Origin: Agapetus fuscipes
Lineage: Eukaryota; Arthropoda; Insecta; Trichoptera; Glossosomatidae
Length of the DNA: 64,000 nucleotides
Reading direction: 5' to 3'
Assembly: GCA_951799405.1 (NCBI GenBank)
Contig: OX637363.1
Location: forward strand, 4,836,001-4,900,000
Shown: in pieces, positions 8,961 through 18,600 of the stretch
Layout of the letters: every line of letters begins with the position of its first letter
Numbering within the stretch: position 1 is the first letter of the stretch
The notes under the pieces: model-generated
Told to the model about the DNA's origin: nothing
The model's database searches: none
What the model saw: the letters and a program-made list of their open reading frames with translations, nothing else
Translations under genes and position numbers: made by a program

Positions 8961-9447
8961 AGAACGCATACTGTTAGTTTGTAAAATTAAACAATTAAAT
9001 ATGGTAAAAACAAAATTAATATTTATGTTTTTACCATATTTATACAAATACATAAATCATTTGCTAGAACATTAATTTTATCCATGTTGCAATACAAAAT
9101 GAGAGTGTAGCATTGCCTTTGGAAAAAAAATACCTTCACTTTACATTGGATGAGTAACAAGATAAAAAGTATCAAAATATGAAATAAAAAGTGAATGTAC
9201 ATTAAAACACAGCGACACCTTGATATGCGGCCGCTTTGAAATACAAACATTTCTAGAAGACTACAAAATATGGCATGGTTTATCTACTAAGATACGTAAT
9301 TAAGAAAATTTTCAACAGATTTCGCAAAAAAGATTTTTTTAACATAAAATAACAAGAAAGTAGATTATGTGATCAAGTAGGTACCAATTAAGTATTTTTG
9401 TTGCTGTCGAGTCCCTTCTATAATCTGAGTTGTAATGATGTATATAT
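8961..9447. other. unassigned AT-rich sequence
   Basis: It contains a 12 bp perfect hairpin, ATGGTAAAAACA/TGTTTTTACCAT, near 9001-9037. I see no gene. Confidence 0.45.
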
Positions 9448-9590
9448 TTAATGCACTTCCACTTACACAAACAGACACGTGTAATTTTGCGCTTACATAA
9501 ATCAAAATAAACCAAGCCTCACATGAACGTAAACCTTGCTGTTTCTGTCGCTTTTTCCTGAAACGGAAATTTGGCATGGTTTAGGGGGAT
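9448..9590 (-). repeat. degenerate LINE 3'-end repeat
   Basis: Family words in diverged form: CACAAACAGACACGTGTAA, GCGCTTACATAAAT, ACATGAACGTAAACCTTGC, CCTGAAAC. Confidence 0.5.
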
Positions 9591-9595
9591 CAGAT

Positions 9596-9775
9596 TGAGG
9601 AGATTGTGAAAGAATGTGAAATACAAAGTGAAAGTAAAATAAGAAAATTCATGAAAAAGATAATGAATATGAATGAATTAAAAGAGGTATGTAAGGATAG
9701 GAAGAAATGGAGGCAGCTCTGCAGAGACTCTGGCCATCCCTAGCAAAATGGCGATAGGGTTACAGTGACAGTAAT
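9596..9775 (+). pseudogene. LINE 3' end with ACAGT-type tail
   Basis: Reads as ...MKKIMNMNELKEVCKDRKKW..., the end of a LINE reverse transcriptase frame. It is followed by ATGGCGATAGGGTTACAGTG, a tail also seen at 59956-59990 and, reversed, at 24125-24165. Confidence 0.6.
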
Positions 9776-10167
9776 TTATATTTACTACAAGCACAGCTCT
9801 TATGTATTTTTAATTAATTTATTTTAGTATGAAATAAAAAGTTCGAGCCCAATTCATTTATTTGGTATTCGAATGTTCGTATTATGAGGTAACACTTAAC
9901 TAATCTGGGACCTTAGTCTCGTGAAATTTCAATTTAAGATTAAAAAAAAATCGTTGGGCTACTTGGATGAATTTAATTTGATTCACGTTTCATACATTCT
10001 ACACTTTTTTTTATGTATAAATCATTAAATATTTTATTTATTTATTTAAATCATTAAATAGACAAATATTTTGCAATTGAGGTTTAATCATAAAATAAAT
10101 GCTGCAATAATATAACCAGATGATTTGATCGTTTTTTTACTAGTAACTAGTGAAAGATATATACGAC
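9776..10167. other. unassigned AT-rich sequence
   Basis: No gene or repeat that I can support. Confidence 0.45.
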
Positions 10168-10340
10168 AGGGCTGGAAGTCTCGTCACAACGGTAATTCTT
10201 ACCTTTCGAATATCGGTAATATTTTATGAAGACCTATAAATCGAAGATGGCCGCAAGTGAGCAGCTGATTAGTCTTCATACAAATATTACCGATATTCTG
10301 TAAGTAAGAATTACCGTGGTGATGAGACTTCCAACCTAGC
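10168..10340. mobile_element. MITE D copy 1 (near-perfect palindrome)
   Basis: The left half GGGCTGGAAGTCTCGTCACA...ATATCGGTAATATTTTATGAAGAC is the near reverse complement of the right half, with AAGATGGCCGCAAGTGAGCA at the centre. Seven copies occur in the window, none with coding capacity. Confidence 0.85.
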
Positions 10341-10424
10341 ACTCCTAGTGATTTAGTTTTCACACACTTTTTTTCTATGTAAGTGATAAACGATCACAAT
10401 TTTAAAAATTACCGTCAAAAATTA

Positions 10425-10648
10425 CCCACCCATGCTGTACAAATGGTTCACTTTGCCAATGTCACCCCTGTCTCAGGGAAGGACGGCAAGAGTTGCAGGG
10501 TGTATGTCCATTTGAGATTTGGTTTTTATGTTATAGGTTCGCATGAGGCATGTGCAAGCGCGAACTTGTTCGTGTCTGGTTGTGAGAATGCATGTAATGT
10601 GAATCTCCAATGTAACATATCTTTGCAACTTAGATTAGATTAGACCGT
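10425..10648 (+). repeat. LINE 3'-end repeat
   Basis: A good copy from CCACCCATGCTGTA to AACTTAGATTAGATTAG, lacking the first ~30 bases of the unit. It keeps an open frame from ATGGTTCACTTTGCC to the tail (see findings). Confidence 0.85.
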
Positions 10649-10696
10649 CAAAAATGAAAATTCATGTTGTACCTAGAAATATTTTTTCAAAGGTCT

Positions 10697-10918
10697 TGAC
10701 CGGTTCGTAATCCAGTGGTAACACTTCGGACTCGTCAATGGAAGGTTGTGGGTTCGAATCCCGGCGGAGTACAACAAATACACCATTTCTATTTTCAAAT
10801 GTGCTCTTCGTGGGTTGAAAAATTCATAAATCTTTACCAAAGAACGGTCATCCAATGGTCCATCCAGCCTTACAGCAATTGGGTCTTGCTTGAGTATTGG
10901 CGCTTTGTACTTTGACCA
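10697..10918 (+). repeat. SINE B, tRNA-type head without the 5S part
   Basis: A-box region TCCAGTGGTAACACTTCGGA, anticodon-like loop with ACTCGT, and B box GGGTTCGAATCCCGGCGGAG. The head resembles tRNA-Thr(CGT). The body has TTTACCAAAGAACGGTC and TGGGTCTTGCTTGAGTATTG. Confidence 0.8.
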
Positions 10919-10929
10919 AGCTCTTAAAA

Positions 10930-11690
10930 AGACCGTTAGCTCAGCTGGTAGAATGCTTGCATTTCATGCCGGGAGCAAGGGTTTGATCCACACTGAGGGT
11001 GTCAGAAATGATTTCCCGTTTCGGTGTCTATTTCAAACCCAAAATAAATACTGGCAAGGTGTACTCAACCTTCACAAGAGATGAGAACCAGCCCTCCGGG
11101 AGGCGTCTTTCCTTTCTACCCCCCGTTTCGACAGACGACACACACTAAAAATGTTTATTACACTTTATGGCATTTGTAAAGAAGTGACATTAATGGAAAA
11201 AATCACACGTGTTTATTGATTTTTTATCTAAATTTTAAAGTTAAAATATTTTATAAAACTTAAAAAAATGACGCTACAAAAAAATATTTTAAAAAACACA
11301 TTTTTGTTCACATTTTTTTCTTATAATTTTGTTGTTTAATATTTTGGACATATTTTTTTTCTTCATAATTATAGAATGATACAATGTCTAGAGAGTGTTT
11401 AAAAAATATTTTAGGTAATGTGATCAGTTTTTGAGATAATATGAAAAAACTGAAACTTGATAATTAATTTAATGTGCGCGGCAGTACTTCAGCGTGAATT
11501 GTCGCCGAACCCACAGTAAGAAGGGAAACCCGCCTCCGGGAGCTGGGAAACCCCCACTTCAATTGAAAGTGGTTGGTGTGAGGCCGGAACCCTTAGGTGT
11601 GAAAATAAATAGGTCCCGAATGCCACATGCGACTCCTTCGGGGATAGCGCAGGCAAGAAGTTACACTATATGTGTAGCTTAGTTGCGTAT
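10930..11690 (+). repeat. SINE A, split by a DNA element at 11101-11532
   Basis: The head GTTAGCTCAGCTGGTAGAAT and diverged B box AGGGTTTGATCC lie in 10931-11100. The body resumes at 11541 (AGCTGGGAAACCCCCACTTC) and ends GTGTAGCTTAGTTGCG. CCTCCGGG is repeated at the break on both sides. Confidence 0.8.
11101..11532. mobile_element. hAT-like non-autonomous element in SINE A, 8 bp TSD
   Basis: Flanked by an exact 8 bp duplication CCTCCGGG (11093-11100 and 11533-11540). The ends are imperfect inverted repeats (AGGCGTCTTTCC versus CGGGTTTCCCTTC). The interior is AT-rich with no coding capacity. The hAT assignment rests on the duplication length. Confidence 0.6.
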
Positions 11691-11949
11691 TTATTTTGGC
11701 GTTGCATTTGGCGAGCTGCAAACTATGGGTCGGCAGGCCGCGTGTTTACTATGCCCGATATAGAGTAAAGACCGTTTTTAGCTTCTCAGACATCCATCTC
11801 ACGCCGGAAATTCCAACTTTCGATTGTAATATCAAATAAGTGGAACAAAGGCATATTTTACACGAGAATGTCAGACAGAGAATAATTATAGAGAATAAAA
11901 ACAAAGACAGTAGAAGACTATTTAAGTTGCAGAGTTGTATTGTCATGTA

Positions 11950-12450
11950 TAGGGAATGCAATCTCGATCTCGCGAGATACCGATATTCCGAGATCTCGCC
12001 TCATATTTCGAGATCAATCTCGAAGCATAAAATGACGAGATCTCGACCGAGATTGATGAGATCGAGCGGGCAGTAGTTAGCGATGCATGGCATGTGCTCT
12101 CTGCGCGCGAGCGATTCGCTGACTGACGAAGGAAATGACGGACCGCATACGCAAACTATCTCGACTATTTCCGAGTATTTACGATGTTGTTCAATCGGGA
12201 TAGAAAAGAATAAGTGATATAGTTTTGACTAGAGTAAGTGAGCGGAAGATATTCGAGTGCGTGCAGGCACTTGTTTGTTTACAATTGTTTCAGTTGTGCA
12301 GTTACTGTCATGGTGTGCTAAAATTACGTGTTTTTATGGGCTAATTGAATGAAAATTTGTATTATTTCGAGATCTCGAAAATGCCGAGATCGAATTTGTG
12401 ATCCCTCGAGAACTCGACTTAGCGTTCTCGTCTCGAGATTGCATTCCCTA
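11950..12450. mobile_element. hAT-like MITE, 501 bp, 8 bp TSD, rich in CGAGATCTCG-type palindromes
   Basis: Exact duplication GTCATGTA at 11942-11949 and 12451-12458. The terminal inverted repeats are TAGGGAATGCAATCTCGA on the left and the reverse complement at 12424-12450. The two sub-terminal regions are crowded with GAGATCTCG-like words. No transposase frame. Confidence 0.85.
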
Positions 12451-12469
12451 GTCATGTATGATTGATGCC

Positions 12470-12565
12470 TAGATGGCGTGTGGCTGGCCCTCTTACTTGT
12501 GAAAATAAACAGAAAATCAAAACGTCAAAGCCGCCTTTTCGGGGACTACGCGGTAAGAAGTTACA
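12470..12565 (+). repeat. SINE A 3' fragment
   Basis: GCCCTCTTACTTGTGAAAAT and CGCGGTAAGAAGTTACATA match the 3' body of SINE A. Confidence 0.5.
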
Positions 12566-12646
12566 TACTCAGGACCGGAGTAAGAGCGGTGCGACCGAGC
12601 CAGGGCCAAAAGGTCAAAAAAACTCTTATATTTTCTTTCAGAGCCC

Positions 12647-12816
12647 AGGGTTGGAAGTCTCATCCCCACGGTAATTCTTACCTACCGAATATTGGTAATA
12701 TTTGTATGAATACCTGTCAATCCAAGATGGCCGCAAGTGAACAGCTGATTAGTCTTCATACAAATTTTACCGATATTCGGTAGGTAAGAATTACCGTGGT
12801 GACGAGACTTACAGCC
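12647..12816. mobile_element. MITE D copy 2
   Basis: AGGGTTGGAAGTCTCATCCC...CAAGATGGCCGCAAGTGAAC...GTGACGAGACTTACAGCCC is a full-length palindrome of the same family as 10168-10340. Confidence 0.85.
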
Positions 12817-12989
12817 CATAAAACCTTTGAATGCTAATATATCTGCGATTTCGATTACAGGCACTTCTTCTTCTTCTTTTTGTGCCACTTCTATCGAAGA
12901 TCGGTGATCATCATGGCTATTTTAACATTAGATGCTGCGGCTCCAAACAGGGACTTGGTTAAAGATTTCAAATTATGTTACGGTCGTTA

Positions 12990-13240
12990 GACATTTTATA
13001 GAATGAAAAAAACAGATTTTACTGACCGTGCAAAAGAAAAGAACGATTTTCTCTACGTTTCGTCGGAGTCTACAACTGGAGCTATTGCGACATCTATGGA
13101 TGCATCACCGAAGGTTAATAAATTACCTACAACCTTCCGCCTCGATCAAACAACAATAACTCAACAGTTCGTGGTTATTCTTTGTAGAAGGGACTTGGTG
13201 CTTCTGCCGAACCACTGTCGCAGGTTTTTCAGCCACGATG
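12990..13240. repeat. repeat related to the 7060-7440 element
   Basis: Shares GAGCTATTGCGACATCTATG, GCATCACCGAAGGT, CCTACAACCTTC and CAAACAACAATAACTCAACA with 7076-7160, and CTACGTTTCGTCGGAGTC (reverse) with 7405-7430. No coding frame. Confidence 0.6.
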
Positions 13241-13254
13241 TCCTTCGGCGTCCC

Positions 13255-13590
13255 TGAGATCTTCTCCCCTCAATCTTACCCTGTATGATAAGATGAAGGA
13301 GACGGTACTTCTCATTTTTCATTATGCGTCTGAAGTACATAAACTTTCTCTGCTTTATGGTTGGCAGGAGCTCCTATGTAGTGCGCATTAGTTGGAGGAC
13401 TTCTTCATTGGTGACTCGATCTCGATAAGAGATCCGAAGCATTTTTCGGTATAGACACATCTCGAACGCTTCAATTCGTCCCTCCAGTGCCTGGGTGAGA
13501 GTCCATCCCTCCATACCATACAGAGCGATTGGGAAAACATAGCACCTCACTATGCGCTTCCGGAGTACAGGCACTGTTGGAATCAATCTA
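13255..13590 (-). pseudogene. LINE reverse-transcriptase fragment (RTE-like)
   Basis: The minus strand encodes ...YVFPIALYGMEGWTL... and ...IEAFEMCLYRKMLRISYRD..., then VTNEEVLQLM. These are standard words of the RT thumb and C-terminal region of insect RTE-type LINE ORFs. 5'-truncated, with no endonuclease part. Confidence 0.75.
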
Positions 13591-13615
13591 TTTGTTCCAC
13601 TACCTTAGCTATCAA

Positions 13616-14400
13616 CCACATTCAATTATAAACATTGACTAATAATATCTGTGGACAAGAAATTATTTTAACGAAAATAGACATATATATCCGTCTCAAC
13701 TTCCTTCCGAAAATGGTTATTAGTTAGAAAGAGAACAAAGAACTTCACAGTTACATTTCCATTTGTGCAAAAAACTCAACAGAACGAAAAAAAAAAACTT
13801 CAATGTTGGTACCATTGCAAATAATGTCTGTCGATTAGATCGTAAATAGCTAAAGTTGACAGATAACACGCATTATAAATATTGTCATCGCCAAAATTGG
13901 TGTCGGTATTTCATGTTTTCAAGGTGTATATTCATATTTTAATTTTATCAGTTCTTCAGTTGTTCCTTGACTTATAGGTTGGTATGCTGCTGACCACCCA
14001 TATTGTAAAAAATGGTTCACTTTGCCAATGTCACCCCTGTTTCAGAGAAGGACGGTAAAGAGTTGCAGGGCTTATGTTCATTTGAGATTGGGTTTTTATA
14101 ATGTAGGTCCACATGCGGCATGTGTTAGCGCGAAATTATACATGTCTGCTTGTGGGAATGCATTTAATATAAATCTTAAATGATTTATATCTTTGCAGCT
14201 TAGATTAGATTAGATTAGATCAGTCATTTTATTATAACTATTTTGATATTTAATGCGTCATATTTGTAATTGTTGCCGCTGTACATTGGGGGCATTACTG
14301 CAACGTTTGACCTGGAGAGGAACGCAAGTGGGAACATGTATGTATCAATTCAGTATGTTAGTTTTCGCTCCCCTACGTTATAACTCAATGATTATAACGC
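13616..14400. repeat. foldback family F copy 1, containing a LINE 3'-end repeat
   Basis: 13640-13973 (AGAAATTATTTTAACGAAAA, AAAGAGAACAAAGAACTTCA, ACAGATAACACGC.TTATAAA) and 14223-14400 (CTGCAACGTTTGACCTGGAG, GTATGTATCAATTCAGTATG) match the arms of the foldback at 57397-58094. The LINE 3'-end repeat 13974-14222 is nested inside. Confidence 0.65.
13974..14222 (+). repeat. LINE 3'-end repeat
   Basis: Complete unit from TTCCTTGACTTATAGGTTGG to AGATTAGATTAGATTAGATC. Confidence 0.85.
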
Positions 14401-14744
14401 ATTGACAGTAAGCGCTCTGCGTAACACTGTGTTGTAAAATTCTTGAAAAATACTTTCGCATATATCCGTGATGTATTTTTAAATTCAGAGTTACACGGCA
14501 CTTGCTGATGCACGTCACCTCGGCAGGTTCAGGTGTACATTTCGGCTTGCACTGGCCGCTTCTGAATACAGACGACCCGATTAATGGCCAGATTGTAAAA
14601 CAATGGTGTGGACTGAATAAAGAATAGCGACATGTAAATATCATTAATTAAAAATTCAAAATACTTGAAATTTCCTGGACAGACATGGTTACCAATACAA
14701 AAGTCCTGAAGCAAGTTCAAATTAATGGGGAGCTGTACGCAGCA
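14401..14744. other. unassigned sequence
   Basis: No feature recognised. Confidence 0.4.
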
Positions 14745-14795
14745 TTAACTTCTGATATCTGTGACTAGAAATTATTTTAACGAAAATAGACATTA
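14745..14795. repeat. foldback family F copy 2, left piece
   Basis: TGATATCTGTGAC.AGAAATTATTTTAACG matches 13650-13680. The copy continues at 21897 on the other side of the BEL element. Confidence 0.6.
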
Positions 14796-15317
14796 TGGAT
14801 GCGCACGCAGCACGCGCGAGCGAATCTCACGCACGCCACTGCGCCGATGTTTCTTATTTGAGTATCTTAATTACTTTCGAGGGCTCCTCAATGCGAGAAA
14901 TGATCTGAGGAGTCTCGACGACGACGATTGGGGGCGCAACTGCTCCAAACTCTCGATCGGGACAAAAGGAAGGAAGGACCCAAGGAATTTGCCACCTACC
15001 TCGTGTCTCCCGTCATCCAGCTTGGATCGACTGCAGTCGGCTCCCGTTGTCCAAAAGGCGCGCTCAAACCACACGGCTCTTGAGGACACAAAACACACAC
15101 AAATGTCCAAACTTGCTATGGACTGCACAACGGTTAAATTCACGACGTTTTCGAATTTCACCCACGAAGTTTTTACCGACAACCTTCTTGCTCCAAGATC
15201 AAAATGCAAGTGGCAATATGTGGGTCGGTAAAACAGATTTTGGATAATAATGGTGAAGTTCCAGGATAAGGAGGTTAATTTGAGGAATGATCGAAAGATG
15301 GCGCTTTGGCGTGAACA
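14796..15317 (-). repeat. 3' LTR of the BEL/Pao element (522 bp)
   Basis: On the minus strand it starts TGTTCACGCCAAAGCGCC and ends GTGCGCATCCA. The purine-rich AAGCCCGGGGGGA (15318-15330) abuts it as a polypurine tract. The 159-codon antisense-looking frame within it is also in the other LTR and has no domain. Confidence 0.95.
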
Positions 15318-15648
15318 TCCCCCCGGGCTTGAAAGAACCCCTTCTTTCAAACATTGCTCATCCCTGCCTCAACACCCCACACCACCACCCGCATCAAGCA
15401 GCCCTCGATTCTGATTTACCTACTCACAACTACCTATTACAAAACGAAAACGAAAAATTTAAGATAGATGCCGAATCTATTTGCAACTATACTTATATCG
15501 ACACGAAACAAGTGGACTGTAATATCTAAACCTAAATCAACGAATCGAAAATATTTACAAGTAGCTTAACGTATATCAAACAAAGAAAACGACGAAAATA
15601 AACGAAAATCAAAAATAAAAAATAGCAAAAACCATATCAAAAAACAAT

Positions 15649-18600
15649 CTATTGAGTTGGTAGAGGATAGACTTTAACTACCGGTCTACGATATGTACCG
15701 AATTTTGTTCGCACCTCTACTACTCGAACAACTCCATCCTTACCCGGGAAAACCTCCTGAACAAAACCTATTGGCCAGTTCAGCGGTGCGCCCGTTCCAT
15801 TATCCAATATTACGATGGAGCCCTTTTCTATCGATTTATGGTCTTTATCCCATTTCTTTCTCACCTGAAGGGTGTTCAGGTATTCCGTTCTCCACCGCTT
15901 CCAAAACGACTGCACTAACTGGTCGCACACTTCTTTTCTTCTGACCAAGCTTGTGCCTCCATCAGTGATGGGTGCCGCAGGTAAGGACTTTAATGGAGTT
16001 AAAGTCAGAAAATGAGCCGGCGTCAGAGCTAATGGCTCAGCCGGATCTCCACTCAACACTGTCAATGGACGGGAGTTGAGTATGCTTTCAATTTGCACGA
16101 GCACCGTCAACATCTCCTCGTAAGTTAACAGCTGCAATCCGACTACCTTTGCTAAATGAGACTTCACGCATCGTACTCCAGCCTCCCAAATACCTCCAAA
16201 ATGAGGAGCGGCGGCTACATTGAAACAAAACTCAATACGATGCTCTTGAAGTTCATGTGCAAATCGTTCGTTGAATTCCTTTGAATCCAACATTTTATAA
16301 ATAGCATCTAATGAGGATTTGGCTCCAACAAAATTAGTACCTCGGTCGGAATATATAACGCTTATCGGTCCGCGCCTGGAAATAAATCGTTTTAATGCAC
16401 TTAAAAAGGCATCGGTACTAAGATCAGGGGCCAATTCCAAATGAACAGCCTTTGTTACAAGACATACGAATAGACATATGTATGCCTTGATACTTCGGAC
16501 GCCTCGGCGCCGATAAGGGATAATAGCCAGAGGGCCTGCATAATCTACTCCGGTATGACAGAAGGCCTTGGCTTCTCTCACTCGAAACTCCGGCAAATCT
16601 GCCATCAAAGGGAACTCATTTCGGGGCTTTGCTTTGAAACAAATGACGCAGCTTTGTATTCGCTGTCTAACTATATCTCTTGCAGATAAAATCCAATATT
16701 TCTGTCTTAACAAAGCCATTACGAGTTGAGGTCCCGTGTGCAGATTTCTTCGATGCCAATGATCAATAATAAGATTGACCACATGATCGCGACGAGGTAA
16801 AAGTATTGGATGCTGATTATCATATTCTATACTCGCATTTGATAATCGTCCACCTACTCTTAGAACCCCATCCTTCAGGAAAGTTCTCAACCTTCTGAAA
16901 GCGGGTTTTACTTGCTTTCCGGAATTCAACAATTTAATTTCATTTCCAAAATGTCGAGATTGTAAATTCTGTATAATTACCTTTTCTGCCATCTCTAAAT
17001 GCGACACATGAAAGGGTTTAGGTAGCTTCTTCAGAAATCTTAGTATGTAAACGGTTATCCTTAATAGCTTACTCCACGAGGAAACACGCTCTGCCATTTC
17101 GCATAACATATGTACTTCTTCAGTTTCCTCTATTTCCAATAAGGCTAGCACTGGTCTCCTTTTCTCGGGCGCATCGTCGACCAACTTGAGGTCAAACGGA
17201 TGAACTGGCCATTCTTCCGATGGAAGTTTTGCAAACCCGGGTCCCGCAAACCACAAAGGATGTTCCATGAGCTGAGCGGGAGTTAACCCCCTAGACAGGC
17301 AGTCAGCAGGATTATCCTTACCAGAAATGTGGTAAAACTTATCAGCTTCGATCAACTGCTGAATTTTTGCCACTCTGTTACCAACAAAACACTGCCACCT
17401 TGTTGGATCCGATTTGATCCAAGCCAAAGCTACAGTACTATCAGTGAACGCCAAAATCCGACTGATTGTGCAGCTCTGGGCATATACGTCAATCACGTAT
17501 CTCATCAGCTTTGCTAAAACTAGGTTCGCGCACAACTCCATTCTCGGTAGCGAAATTACTGTTTTAGAGGGCGCTACTCTCGATTTTGCACAAATTAACC
17601 GAACAATTGAATCTCGAGTCGAAGGAAAGTGTACATGCATGTATACCACTCCCCCATAGGCCTTTTCCGAAGCGTCTGCAAATCCTAATAGGGATACGAT
17701 GCAACCCTCCACTACCACTCCAATATGTCGAGGCAATCGAAGACGTTCCAGAAGAACCAATTCCCTCTCTAAACGCTCCCAATGCTCAATGACACTGAAC
17801 GGCGGAGTCTCATCCCATCCGATCCCTTCTGTCCATAGGTACTTGATAATTAACTTGGCCATTAGCGTGACCGGTGCTACAATACCTAGCACATCCCACA
17901 TGCGAGCTACTGTAGACAATATTCCGCGCTTTGTACAGCTTCTTGGATGTCTATTTACCCTAAATGTGAAGACATCATCTCGCGGCTCCCACCGAAGTCC
18001 TAAAACCTTCAGATCTTCTTCTGGGTCAAATTTCACGACGCCAGTGACTTTACGCTCTGGCGGTACAAGTTTTAATGCTTCGGGAGCATTACTACAGAAT
18101 TTGGTCAATTCAAATCCTCCAGCATTAAAAAAGTTTATAAGCTGAGTTGACAGCTTCACCCCTTCGGCTACAGTACTACAACTCGTAGCTATGTCATCCA
18201 TGTATATGTCGGATTCCGCCACGGCTGCTGCATCCGGAAATCGATCCCGCTCATCTATTGCCAGCTGCCGCACCGTACGAATGGCCAAATACGGACTGCA
18301 ACATAGTCCAAATGGCACCCTTGTCATTTCGAACAACTGCAAAGGTCCTTTTGGATCGAATCTATAAAACAATCTCTGGAACCTTTGATCTTCCTTTCTA
18401 ATTTTTATTTGCAAATACATTTGCCGAATATCTGCATTTAACGCTATAGGAAGTAGTCTAAATCTCAACACTATTTTCATTAAATCATTTTGCAAATTTG
18501 GGCCAGTGTGCAAAATGTTATTTAATGCTACTCCCGATGAGGTAGGCGCACTTGCGTCCAAAACTACCCTCAACTTGGTAGTTGTCTTATCTGCGCGTAC

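Noticed and set aside
14871..15350. 159-codon minus-strand ORF (and its twin at 21445-21894)
   Set aside because: Lies in the BEL LTRs, with no domain; duplicated only because the LTRs are.
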